A stretch of DNA of 64,000 nucleotides, from assembly GCA_964649195.1 (NCBI GenBank), contig CAZYPK010000009.1, positions 1-64,000 on the forward strand, read 5' to 3'. The notes beneath the pieces were generated by a model. The model searched no databases and was not told the origin of the DNA. It saw only the letters and a list, made by a program, of their open reading frames with translations. Positions 7,914 through 15,798 of the stretch are shown piece after piece (within the stretch, counting starts at the first letter, position 1; the number at the start of each line of letters is the position of its first letter). The DNA is from JTS-RE9 sp964649195. GTDB taxonomy: Bacteria; Planctomycetota; Phycisphaerae; Phycisphaerales; Phycisphaeraceae. The position numbers and the translations under genes were made by a program.

Positions 7914-9254
7914 ATGATCCAACGACGCGATGACTTTGCCGATGGACAACGCGGAAGCAGCCTCCGGCCAGGGGCTGATGCGCATGATCGCCTGCGCGAT
8001 CTTGAACAGCCTCGCGTCACGCTGGGCATCGTCCCGCTGACGGACTGCGCGCCGATCGTCATCGCCCAGGAGAAGGGTTTTTTTTCGCGTGAAGGGCTGG
8101 AGGTGACCATCAGCCGGGAAGGCTCGTGGTCCACGATCCGCGACAAGGTGACTTTCGGCGCGCTCGACGGGGCCCACATGCCGGCGCCGATGCCCATCGC
8201 CGCGACGCTGGGCGTTTCGGGCTTTGAGAAGCCGATGATTGCCGCCATGAGCCTCAGCCTCAACGGCAACGCCATCACCGTCTCCAACGAACTGTACGAT
8301 CGCATGATGCAGGCCGACCCTGTGGCCATGCAACGGCAGCCCGCGTCCGCCGTCGCCTTGAAAAAGGTCATCGCCCAGCGCAGCGATCCGCTCACCTTCG
8401 CCACGGTTTTTCCCTTTTCCTCGCATCACTATCAGCTTCGCTACTGGTTGGCGGCGGCGGGCATCAACCCCGATGCCGACGTTCGCCTGATCATCGTGCC
8501 GCCGCCTCAAATGGTGCAGACCCTTCAGGAAGGCGAGATCGACGGCTACTGCGTGGGCGAGCCGTGGAACGAACTGGCGATCAAGGTCGGGGCTGGAAAA
8601 ATCGTCATCAGTTGCCACGACATCTGGAACAACGCGCCCGAAAAAGTGCTGGGCGTCACCCGCGATTGGGCCCAGCGAAACCCGCGCACGCATCAGGCCA
8701 TTCTCCGCGCGCTTCTGAGTGCCGCGCGGTGGCTTGATGATGCGGGCAACGGTGAGGAGGCGGTTGAGATCATCACCCAGCCGCAGTACGTGAGCGTGCC
8801 GCCGGAGGTGATGGGTTCGCTGACGGGGGCTGCTGATTTTCGCCGCGCCGGGTTTGCGAACCACGTTCCGAACTGCAACGTGTTCCACCGTCATGCCGCC
8901 ACCTTTCCCTGGCGGTCCCATGCCGTCTGGTTCATCACGCAGATGATGCGCTGGGGCCAGATCGATGAAGCGGTGAACATTCGGCAGATCGCCGCCGAGG
9001 CTTATCGCCCCGACCTCCATCGCATCGCCGCGGGCGACCTGGGCCTGCCCTGCCCGGGCATCGACTACAAGACGGAAGGCACCCATGTCGATCCCTGGAC
9101 GCTGGCGGATGCGCACGCGCCCATCCGGTTGGGCGCGGATCGATTCTGCGATCTGAGACCGTTCGACCCCGCCAACCCCATCGATTACCTGCACCAATTC
9201 CCCGTCGGCTCGATGCTCATCGACCCGACCGCACTGGCGGCGGCGAATGATTGA
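7914..9254 (+). CDS. NrtA/CmpA/NasS-like nitrate-type binding protein, apparently cytosolic
   Basis: A 446-residue protein homologous to the solute-binding family of nitrate, bicarbonate and sulfonate ABC transporters. It has VTLGIVPLTDCAPIVIAQEKGFF, FGALDGAHMPAPMPIAATLG, NGNAITVS, FPFSSHHYQLRYWLAAAGI and VGEPWNELAI, then FPWRSHAVWFITQMMRWGQ. NrtA proteins carry a Tat or lipoprotein signal, but this start (supported by GGAGGTG) begins MIQRRDDFADGQ with no signal. That resembles NasS, the cytosolic nitrate sensor that holds the antiterminator NasT, or a free copy of the NrtC C-terminal domain. No permease, ATPase, nasT or nitrate reductase gene is adjacent, so the role is open. The 3' end is followed by a partial ~85 bp repeat. 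Confidence 0.8.
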   Translation: MIQRRDDFADGQRGSSLRPGADAHDRLRDLEQPRVTLGIVPLTDCAPIVIAQEKGFFSREGLEVTISREGSWSTIRDKVTFGALDGAHMPAPMPIAATLGVSGFEKPMIAAMSLSLNGNAITVSNELYDRMMQADPVAMQRQPASAVALKKVIAQRSDPLTFATVFPFSSHHYQLRYWLAAAGINPDADVRLIIVPPPQMVQTLQEGEIDGYCVGEPWNELAIKVGAGKIVISCHDIWNNAPEKVLGVTRDWAQRNPRTHQAILRALLSAARWLDDAGNGEEAVEIITQPQYVSVPPEVMGSLTGAADFRRAGFANHVPNCNVFHRHAATFPWRSHAVWFITQMMRWGQIDEAVNIRQIAAEAYRPDLHRIAAGDLGLPCPGIDYKTEGTHVDPWTLADAHAPIRLGADRFCDLRPFDPANPIDYLHQFPVGSMLIDPTALAAAND

Positions 9255-9300
9255 GCCGCCAAGCCGCTTGCGGCGTAGCAATCCCCGGTTCGCGGCTCTC
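9255..9300. repeat. Partial copy of the ~85 bp CCGCAAGCGG element (inverted)
   Basis: AAGCCGCTTGCGGCGTAGC followed by AATCCCCGGTTC is the reverse complement of the middle of the element at 10360-10446. It begins directly after the NrtA-like stop codon and lacks the element ends. Confidence 0.6.
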
Positions 9301-9414
9301 TGCGAGTTTTCCTCCACACGTAACACCTGCGTCACATGCGAGATCGCGCCGGGGTTCGCCGATAAAATCGCACAGCGTTCTTCGCCTCGCCGTTCGCTTT
9401 TTCGGAGTGTGATC

Positions 9415-10302
9415 ATGTTGCACCTTCATCGCGTTGCACCTGCCCTGCTCGTTTCACTCCTGCTCATCACCGATGGATTTGCCGAGGAAAAAGCGAAGCC
9501 CGCCGAAGTGAAAGTCGCCGCGATCCAGTTCATCTCCGACTGGGGCAAGCCCGCGGCCAATCGCAAGGGACTCGAACCGCTGATCCGCGAGGCGGCGAAG
9601 AACGATGCGAAAATCATCGTGCTCCCCGAAACCGCCATCACCGGCTACATGCCCATCGACCTCAAGAAAACCTGGCAGGTCGGCAAGGCGGAACTCTCGC
9701 CCAACCTCGAAGGCATCAATCCCGCCGACGCCGCCGAACAGGTGCCCGGCGAATCGACCAGGGCCTTCGGCGAACTGGCCAAAGAACTGGGCATCTATCT
9801 CACGGTGCCGCTGCTGGAAGTCGATCGCAAATCAGGCGAATACTTCAACACCATCGTCCTCGTCGGCCCCACCGGTGAAATCCTCCTCCACTACCGCAAG
9901 CTCAACCCCTGGCCCTGGGCCGAGCGGGGCTGGGCCACCAAGGGCGATCGCGGCCATCAGTACATCGACACGCCCTACGGACGGCTGGGCCTGCTCATCT
10001 GCTTCGACATCAACTTCGAGCCGCCCGTGCTCAAGAAAAAGAAAGTCGATCACCTGCTCTACTGCATCGCCTGGGTCGATCAGGAGAACTCGACCTGGTT
10101 CACCCGCGAACTGCCCGCCATCGCCAGGGAAGCCAACCTCAACATCATCGGCGCCAACTGGTCCGTGCCCGCCGCCGACAAAAAACCGGACTGGCACGGC
10201 TACGGCAAAAGCCTGATCATCGCCCGCGATGGAAAGGTCAAAACCAGGGTGAAAAGCGACTTCGGCAACGAAATCATCTACGCCATGCTGCCGAACGAAT
10301 AA
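9415..10302 (+). CDS. Exported carbon-nitrogen hydrolase (nitrilase superfamily)
   Basis: A 295-residue protein from ATG 9415, with GGAG at 9403-9406 upstream. The first ~23 residues are a signal peptide (LLVSLLLITDGFA), so it probably acts outside the cytoplasm. The Glu-Lys-Cys catalytic triad of the family is visible: E72 in VLPETAITGY, K162 in HYRKLNPWP and C196 in LLICFDINFEPP. Family members hydrolyse amides or nitriles; substrate not predictable here. Secreted nitrilase-family enzymes are less common than cytosolic ones. A longer reading frame upstream is out-competed by the signal peptide and Shine-Dalgarno at this start. Confidence 0.85.
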   Translation: MLHLHRVAPALLVSLLLITDGFAEEKAKPAEVKVAAIQFISDWGKPAANRKGLEPLIREAAKNDAKIIVLPETAITGYMPIDLKKTWQVGKAELSPNLEGINPADAAEQVPGESTRAFGELAKELGIYLTVPLLEVDRKSGEYFNTIVLVGPTGEILLHYRKLNPWPWAERGWATKGDRGHQYIDTPYGRLGLLICFDINFEPPVLKKKKVDHLLYCIAWVDQENSTWFTRELPAIAREANLNIIGANWSVPAADKKPDWHGYGKSLIIARDGKVKTRVKSDFGNEIIYAMLPNE

Positions 10303-10303
10303 G

Positions 10304-10358
10304 TTCTGAGTTCTGAGTTCTGAGTTCTCAAATCTCAAATCTCAAATTTGAAATCTCA
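10304..10358. repeat. Heptanucleotide tandem repeats (TTCTGAG, then AAATCTC)
   Basis: Immediately after the nitrilase stop codon come three TTCTGAG units and several AAATCTC units. This is one of several arrays in the window that share a 7-base period but not a sequence. Confidence 0.85.
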
Positions 10359-10359
10359 T

Positions 10360-10446
10360 GGAACTTCTGAATAACCCCCGATGTGCCGTGAACCAGGGGA
10401 TTGCTACGCCGCAAGCGGCTTGAACGTGAGGTTCTTCAGGAATTCC
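10360..10446. repeat. ~85 bp dispersed element with imperfect terminal inverted repeats, copy E1
   Basis: Begins GGAACTTCTGAATAACCCCC and ends GAGGTTCTTCAGGAATTCC, its imperfect inverse. The central GCCGC-AA-GCGGC palindrome lies at about 10410-10421. Related copies are at 49186-49270 (near full), 44347-44428 (inverted, near full), 18132-18186 (shortened) and 9255-9300 (fragment). It lies between heptamer arrays. No coding potential. Confidence 0.75.
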
Positions 10447-10506
10447 AAATCTCAAATCTCAAATCTCAAATCTCAAATCCGAAATCCGAAATCCGAAATC
10501 CGAAAT
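10447..10506. repeat. Heptanucleotide tandem repeats (AAATCTC grading into AAATCCG)
   Basis: About eight contiguous 7-base units: first AAATCTC, then AAATCCG. The change of unit along one array suggests homogenisation by slippage or conversion in blocks. Confidence 0.85.
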
Positions 10507-10581
10507 CGCCTCCCCTCGAAACTCCCCGCCGATTCCATCCGATACTCCATGAAGCGCACCATCCTCGCGGGGTATCGTTGC

Positions 10582-11184
10582 ATGCGTCGTGTGATTGACA
10601 TCCTGATCGTGCTGATGTTGATGGCGGTCCTGGCCGGTCTGGTGTGGCATTATCGGAATGAGCGGAAACATCTGGAAACCTATCGTGCCGTACACGAGGC
10701 GATTTCGCGGCTCTATGAGCAGGCGCTGATTCAGGGATCGATCGAGGATCAGACTTCGCGGCGCGGTTTTCCGCTGATGATCCAGACGGGCTGGTTCAAG
10801 GATTCGCTGCCGGTGAATGTCGCGGCGCCGGCGACGCAGCCCTGGCTGGACATCGCCCCGCTGGGCGATGACGGCGACCATCCACCGGACCCGGTGATCA
10901 CCGGCGGCGAGCAGGCCGGCTTCTGGTACAACCCCAGACGGGGGCTTTTTCGCGCCCGGGTGTTGCCGCAGTTTTCGGAAGAGGAAACGCTTGAGCTTTA
11001 CAATCAGCTCAACAACACCGCGCTGAAAACGCTGCCCCGTGAAAACAAGGCCGAACGCCGGGCGGTCTCCGTCGAAAAAATCATCGCCGCCGCCGATCAG
11101 GAGATCACCGACCACGCCACCGGCAAGATCACTTCACCCGTGCTCAAACGGCGAACCTTGCTGGATGTGAAAACGAGCAAGTGA
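10582..11184 (+). CDS. Single-pass membrane protein, possibly a divergent pseudopilin
   Basis: Not recognised by family. From ATG 10582 (GGGG at about -11) it has 200 residues; an in-frame ATG at 10549 would add 11. The N-terminus MRRVIDILIVLMLMAVLAGLVW is a membrane helix starting almost at the first residue. It aligns with the class III pilin pattern (FTLIELLVV...), with Asp where pilins have Glu5. A soluble domain rich in charged residues follows. This is the shape of a pseudopilin without the Gly cleavage site. The pilin locus lies 25 kb away. An inner-membrane protein of other function is equally possible. Confidence 0.55.
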   Translation: MRRVIDILIVLMLMAVLAGLVWHYRNERKHLETYRAVHEAISRLYEQALIQGSIEDQTSRRGFPLMIQTGWFKDSLPVNVAAPATQPWLDIAPLGDDGDHPPDPVITGGEQAGFWYNPRRGLFRARVLPQFSEEETLELYNQLNNTALKTLPRENKAERRAVSVEKIIAAADQEITDHATGKITSPVLKRRTLLDVKTSK

Positions 11185-11199
11185 ATGGGGGAAGGCACG

Positions 11200-11400
11200 A
11201 AGGGGGAAGAGGAAGGCATTAAGGCACGGAGGCACGAAGGCACGGAGGGGGGAGAATATCCAATGGCCATTGCAAAATGAAAATTGCAAATTGACGGAGA
11301 AGGAGAAGGCGCGTTTTCCGTTGCCTTCCATTTTGCATTTTGCAATTTGCAATGGCCATTGGATATTTTCTCCCCTTCGTGCCTCAATGCCTTCCTCCCC
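11200..11400. repeat. Long imperfect inverted repeat (hairpin) in the intergenic region
   Basis: A perfect 22 bp pair, 11255-11276 (AATATCCAATGGCCATTGC...) with 11346-11367, is extended outwards by GGAAGGCATTAAGGCACGG with its inverse TGCCTCAATGCCTTCC. It is extended inwards by ATTGCAAAATG-type simple repeats. A second copy of the right-hand CCGTGCCTCAATGCCTTCC segment lies at about 11480-11500. No gene seen between 11185 and 11627. It could form a long RNA or DNA hairpin between the pseudopilin-like gene and sthA. Confidence 0.8.
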
Positions 11401-11410
11401 CTTGCCTTTC

Positions 11411-11470
11411 AACTCGGAACTCGGAACTCGGAACTCGGAACTCGGAACTCGGAACTCGGAACTCGGAACT
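11411..11470. repeat. Heptanucleotide tandem array AACTCGG x8
   Basis: Eight perfect contiguous AACTCGG units (11411-11466) plus a partial unit, about 160 bases upstream of sthA. The length is likely to vary between strains. Confidence 0.95.
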
Positions 11471-11627
11471 TTTCATCCCCCCTCCGTGCCTCAATGCCTT
11501 CCCCCTTCGTCCCCTTCCCCCTCATAACTTTCCAACCCCGTTACACTACCTTCCGTGCTTCTCGCCGAGGCATGTGTTTTGTCTTTCCCCGTCCGCGCCT
11601 CCTTTACGCCTTGGGCGAGTGATCACC

Positions 11628-13031
11628 ATGAAAAACTACGATCTCTGTGTCATCGGCACCGGTCCCGCCGGTCAAAAAGCGGCCATTCAAGCCGCCAAGC
11701 TCGGCAAGCGCGTGGCCATCATCGAGAAAAACAGCGTGCTCGGCGGAGCTCAGGTCAACACCGGCACGCTCCCCTCCAAGGCCCTGCGCGAGGCCGCCAT
11801 GCACCTGACCGGCGCGAGCAAGCGCGGCCTGTTCGGCGAAAGCTACCGCGTCAAGCGAAACATCACCATCGATGACCTCATCGCCGTCTCCCATCAGGTC
11901 TGTCGGCATGAGTGGGAGGTCATCCGCGATCAGCTCGACCGCAACCACATCGACCTCATCTGGGGCAAGGCCCACTTCGAAGGCCCCAACCTTCTTCTGG
12001 TCAAACGCCCGGAGGAATCGGAACACATCACCGCCGAGAAGTTCGTCATCGCCGTGGGCACCAAGCCGGCCAAGCCCGCCTCGGTGCCCTTCAATGATCG
12101 CAACGTGTTCTGCTCCGATTCGCTGCTGACGATGGGTCGGCTGCCCAAGACGCTCATCGTCGTCGGCGGCGGGGTGATCGGCGTGGAGTATGCCTGCATC
12201 ATGGCGACGCTGGGGGTGCGCGTCATCCTCGTCGAAGGCCGCGATCATGTGCTGGGTTTTCTCGATCATGAAATCGCCGAGGCCTTTCAATATCACATGA
12301 GGCAGATGGGCATCACCCTGCGCATGGGTGAAAAGGTCGAGAGCATCGAGGAACTGCCGCCGCACAACGGCGACGGCATCCTCGTGCAGGCCACGCTCGA
12401 ATCCGGCAAGCACCTCAAAGCGCAATCGCTCCTCTACTGCGTCGGCCGGCAAGGCGTCTGCGGTGCGCTGGGATTGGAGAACGCGGGCCTGGAATTCGAT
12501 GATCGGGAACGACTGAAGGTCAACGAGTATTACCAGACCAATGTGCCCCACATCTACGCGGCAGGTGACGTGATCGGCTTCCCGGCCCTGGCTTCGACGG
12601 CGATGGAGCAGGGCCGGCGCGCCGCGTGCCACGCCTTCGGCATCGAGACGAAATCGATGAGCACGCTCTTTCCCTTCGGCATCTATGCGGTGCCTGAAAT
12701 TTCCATGGTCGGCGCGACCGAGAAGGAGCTGACGCAGCAAGGCATTCCCTACGAAGCGGGCATCGCCAGCTACCGCGAGATCGCCCGCGGCCAGCTGCTG
12801 GGCGACGAAACCGGCATGCTCAAACTCCTCATCCACGAAGGCGACCGCCGCATCCTGGGCGTCCACGCCATCGGCACCGGCGCCACGGAGCTGATCCACA
12901 TCGGCCAGGCGGTCATGGCCTTCAACGGCACCGTCGATTACTTCATTAACAACGTCTTCAACTTCCCGACGCTTGCCGAGGTTTACAAGGTGGCCGCGTT
13001 TAACGGTATCAACAAATTGCAGCATGTATGA
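11628..13031 (+). CDS. sthA: Soluble pyridine nucleotide transhydrogenase
   Basis: FAD protein transferring reducing equivalents between NADPH and NAD+ in the cytosol. Starting at ATG 11628 gives 467 residues; E. coli SthA has 466. The FAD Rossmann motif is CVIGTGPAGQKAA (8-20). At 44-51, NTGTLPSK stands where lipoamide dehydrogenases have the redox Cys pair; the lack of that pair marks SthA. The NAD site is VVGGGVIGVEYA, followed by NVPHIYAAGDVIGFPALAS and a complete dimerisation domain. An in-frame upstream extension runs through heptamer repeats and is not protein-like. It converges on comEC. Confidence 0.93.
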   Translation: MKNYDLCVIGTGPAGQKAAIQAAKLGKRVAIIEKNSVLGGAQVNTGTLPSKALREAAMHLTGASKRGLFGESYRVKRNITIDDLIAVSHQVCRHEWEVIRDQLDRNHIDLIWGKAHFEGPNLLLVKRPEESEHITAEKFVIAVGTKPAKPASVPFNDRNVFCSDSLLTMGRLPKTLIVVGGGVIGVEYACIMATLGVRVILVEGRDHVLGFLDHEIAEAFQYHMRQMGITLRMGEKVESIEELPPHNGDGILVQATLESGKHLKAQSLLYCVGRQGVCGALGLENAGLEFDDRERLKVNEYYQTNVPHIYAAGDVIGFPALASTAMEQGRRAACHAFGIETKSMSTLFPFGIYAVPEISMVGATEKELTQQGIPYEAGIASYREIARGQLLGDETGMLKLLIHEGDRRILGVHAIGTGATELIHIGQAVMAFNGTVDYFINNVFNFPTLAEVYKVAAFNGINKLQHV

Positions 13032-13036
13032 AGGGG

Positions 13037-13095
13037 AGGAGACAGGAGACAGGGGACGGAAATCAGAGCGAAGCCGCAAGCGGCTTGTGTCTCCT
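13037..13095. terminator. Probable bidirectional terminator between sthA and comEC
   Basis: AGGAGACA (13037-13051, twice overlapping at a 7-base period) pairs with TGTCTCCT (13088-13095). Inside lies a perfect AAGCCGC-AA-GCGGCTT hairpin (13071-13086). It sits between convergent stop codons. No strong T tract, so the mechanism is uncertain. The inner hairpin is the core of the ~85 bp element family. Confidence 0.45.
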
Positions 13096-13109
13096 GTTCC
13101 CTGTCTTCC

Positions 13110-15755
13110 CTACGGCGTCTCCACTTCTTCCGTCTGTCGGAATCCCGACCAGGTCATCGTGCCGTCGTGTTCGATGTTGATCTGCACCATGCCCAGCTTC
13201 GCGGTGATGAGGCGGGTGATGTTCGGCTTGTTCAGGTGGTTTGCCCATTGGTCGTTTCGCAGCCGTGCCGGGCCGCTTGACTGGAGGGCGATGGAAGGCG
13301 TGACGGCGGCGAGCCATAGCGGGGAAGCGCGGACGAAGCTGCCGTGATGGGGCAGGTCGGCGATGTCCGCCTTCAGGTCGTCGCCGGTTTCGATCAGCCG
13401 GGGGATGGCGACCTGATCGATGTCGCCATTGAGGAGCAGCCTGCGACCTGCGGCGCGAAGCGAGAGGACCAGCGAGGCGCTGTTGGCGCGCTGCGCCTCG
13501 AACCGGGCGGGCGGCCAGAGGATGTCCGCCTGCGCGCCGCCCAGCGTCGCCTGCCAGCCGCGCGAAACGGTTTCCATCGGAATCCGCTTCGTTTCTATGT
13601 GTTCGATCAACATCGCCGCCGCTGAGCCCGGCTTGCCTTTCGCTTCGATCAGCAACTGCGGGGGCAGCAGAATCCGCTTTACATGCACCTCGCTCACCAG
13701 ATCGATCACACCGCAGAAATGATCCAGGTCGGCATGGGAAATAAAAAGCGTGTCGATGCGCACGATGTTCATCGACCGCAGCGCCGGCACGATGGATCGG
13801 CCGCCGACATCGAGAAAGCCCAGCGAACCGCAATCGAACATGAGGGTATGCGCCGGCTGATCATCCTTCGCAGGCAGCCGCACGAGGAAGCAGGACCCGT
13901 CGCCGACGGCAAACATGTTCAGCCGCATCGCCGGCGCGTGCCGCAATGGTTCGAGCAGCGCGGCAGCACGCGGATGATGCGCCAGCGCGAGCCAGGCGAT
14001 GCAGCCCAGCGAAAGCGACACGAGCAGCTTTCGCCGGTCCGCCAGCAGCCCGGCCATCGCGGCGCAGACCAGCGCCAATGCCGCGATGAGCCAGAGCGTG
14101 GCAGGCGAACCGCCCAGCGCCACCGATGCGCCGGGCCAGGTCGCGGCATGAGTGACGAGGCTGGTCATCGAATCGGCCACCCACTCCAACGGACCGGCCA
14201 GCATCGCGCCGATGCTGGGCACGATCAGCCCGACGAGAATCTTCATGTACCCCAGACCGATCACCACGGTGATCACCGGCAGCGACAAAAGCGAAAGCAG
14301 CATCGCCAGCGGACTGACCCATTGAAAGTGATAAGCCACCAGTGGCGCGGCGATGAGAAACGCCACGAGATTCATCGCCAGGTAGTCGCAGATTCGCCGG
14401 ATGATCTTGACCCGCGTTTCATCAAGCGGCGAAACGAAAAACGGATCGGCGTACATCCAATGACTCACCCGCGAGGTGAAGACGAGCAGCCCCGCGACCA
14501 CGCCATAGCTCAACTGAGCCCCCGCATTGAAAACATCCTTCGGTTGCCAGATGAAAATGAGCAGCGCCGAGAGGGCGACCATGTCGATCGCCCGCACCTT
14601 GCGGCCGCCGGCCGCCCCGATGCAGACCAGCCCGGCCATCACCCCCGCCCGCACGATCGGCGGACGCCAAGGCACCGCCATCATGTAGAGCATCAGCACC
14701 GCGAGAACCACCGTGGCCGCCCGCGAGGGATGGCTGATCATCAGGTGCACCAACGCCCAGACCAGCAGCATGAGGATGGTCAGATGGGCGCCGCTGATGG
14801 AAAGGATGTGCGTCAGCCCGGTCCTGCGAAAGGACTCGGCAAGATCATCCAGATCGCGGCTCCACCGGCCAAGCAGCAGCGTGTCGAGAAAAGCCAGCCG
14901 CACCGCGTCGTTGTTCATGCCTTTGCGAAGCGATTGCGAGCAGGCGTCGGCCACCTCCTGGCGCAACATGCCCAGGTGGTTCCACGTGGAACCCTGGGCC
15001 ACCACCTGGCAGTTGCCGCGCACGCTCATGGTGATTCGCCCGTCGATTCCGCGCTCCCGGCACATCGCGCGGTGATCGAACTCGCCGGGGTTGCTTGGGC
15101 CGTCGATCGCCTGCATCCAGCCGGTGATGATGACGCGATCCCCCTGCCTGATTCGCGTGTCCGCCTGCCGCAGTTTGGCGATGAGCCTTCCGTGCGTCGG
15201 TTGTTCGTCGCCATCGATCAGGATCGAATGCACATCGATGGTGAAAGAAGTGGAAGGCGGCTCGAAGGCGAAGGATGAAAACGGCCCGCGCTGGGATCGC
15301 GTGATGGTGACCGGGCTGTCGATCGTGGCGGTGACGCGGGCAAGCTGCGGCTGGGCGGCGAGGTGACGATTCAGATGATTCGTCGCAACGTGATGCTCCC
15401 GCGCCACCAGCCACGCGCCGCCGACGGCCGCCACGAGAATGTAGATGCACAGGTGCGACACGAATCGCCGATGGCGAAACAGCGGCGCCGCGATGGCCGC
15501 AACGACTGCGATCAGCAGCCAGAAAAGAACCCAGGGCAGCAGCGGCGCCAGCAGCAACCCGGTGACATAGGCAATCGCCGCGCGCGGCAGCGGCCCCAGC
15601 AGTTCGGCGGTTGTCGCCTGCGGGCGTCGCAAAGCCTGGTAGGGAATGTAGTCGGGATGAAACTCGCCAAGGGATGATGCATCGTTGCCTGTCACCGTCG
15701 CCGGTGACGACGCGCTGGCCGGGGCGGCTTCACTTGGATCGGGCGGCTGAGTCAT
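13110..15755 (-). CDS. comEC: ComEC/Rec2 DNA-uptake channel protein
   Basis: An 881-residue inner-membrane protein that passes single-stranded DNA into the cytoplasm during transformation. An N-terminal region with a pair of membrane helices (LLLAPLLPWVLFWLLIAVVAAIAAPLF) leads into the DUF4131 OB-like domain. Then comes the polytopic Competence domain (about 270-580), containing GLTHILSISGAHLTIL. Last is a C-terminal metallo-beta-lactamase domain (about 620-870) with TLFISHADLDHFCGV in place of HxHxDH, LPHHGSF and LLNGDID. Full length, with both channel and nuclease-like domains. The gene begins 43 bases after dprA on the same strand, so the two are probably co-transcribed. Confidence 0.93.
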   Translation of the reverse strand: MTQPPDPSEAAPASASSPATVTGNDASSLGEFHPDYIPYQALRRPQATTAELLGPLPRAAIAYVTGLLLAPLLPWVLFWLLIAVVAAIAAPLFRHRRFVSHLCIYILVAAVGGAWLVAREHHVATNHLNRHLAAQPQLARVTATIDSPVTITRSQRGPFSSFAFEPPSTSFTIDVHSILIDGDEQPTHGRLIAKLRQADTRIRQGDRVIITGWMQAIDGPSNPGEFDHRAMCRERGIDGRITMSVRGNCQVVAQGSTWNHLGMLRQEVADACSQSLRKGMNNDAVRLAFLDTLLLGRWSRDLDDLAESFRRTGLTHILSISGAHLTILMLLVWALVHLMISHPSRAATVVLAVLMLYMMAVPWRPPIVRAGVMAGLVCIGAAGGRKVRAIDMVALSALLIFIWQPKDVFNAGAQLSYGVVAGLLVFTSRVSHWMYADPFFVSPLDETRVKIIRRICDYLAMNLVAFLIAAPLVAYHFQWVSPLAMLLSLLSLPVITVVIGLGYMKILVGLIVPSIGAMLAGPLEWVADSMTSLVTHAATWPGASVALGGSPATLWLIAALALVCAAMAGLLADRRKLLVSLSLGCIAWLALAHHPRAAALLEPLRHAPAMRLNMFAVGDGSCFLVRLPAKDDQPAHTLMFDCGSLGFLDVGGRSIVPALRSMNIVRIDTLFISHADLDHFCGVIDLVSEVHVKRILLPPQLLIEAKGKPGSAAAMLIEHIETKRIPMETVSRGWQATLGGAQADILWPPARFEAQRANSASLVLSLRAAGRRLLLNGDIDQVAIPRLIETGDDLKADIADLPHHGSFVRASPLWLAAVTPSIALQSSGPARLRNDQWANHLNKPNITRLITAKLGMVQINIEHDGTMTWSGFRQTEEVETP

Positions 15756-15798
15756 GCATCAATCATGATAATCCATCGTGTTGCCTTGCTCGCCGCTC

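Noticed and set aside
11411..11466. Possible CRISPR
   Set aside because: Contiguous 7-base units without spacers, and no cas genes in the window.
11340..11627. In-frame extension upstream of sthA
   Set aside because: It translates the AACTCGG heptamer array and hairpin. The FAD motif begins right after ATG 11628 and the length then equals E. coli SthA.
13683..15278. 531-codon plus-strand frame antisense to comEC
   Set aside because: His/Arg/Gln-rich low-complexity shadow of the membrane protein.
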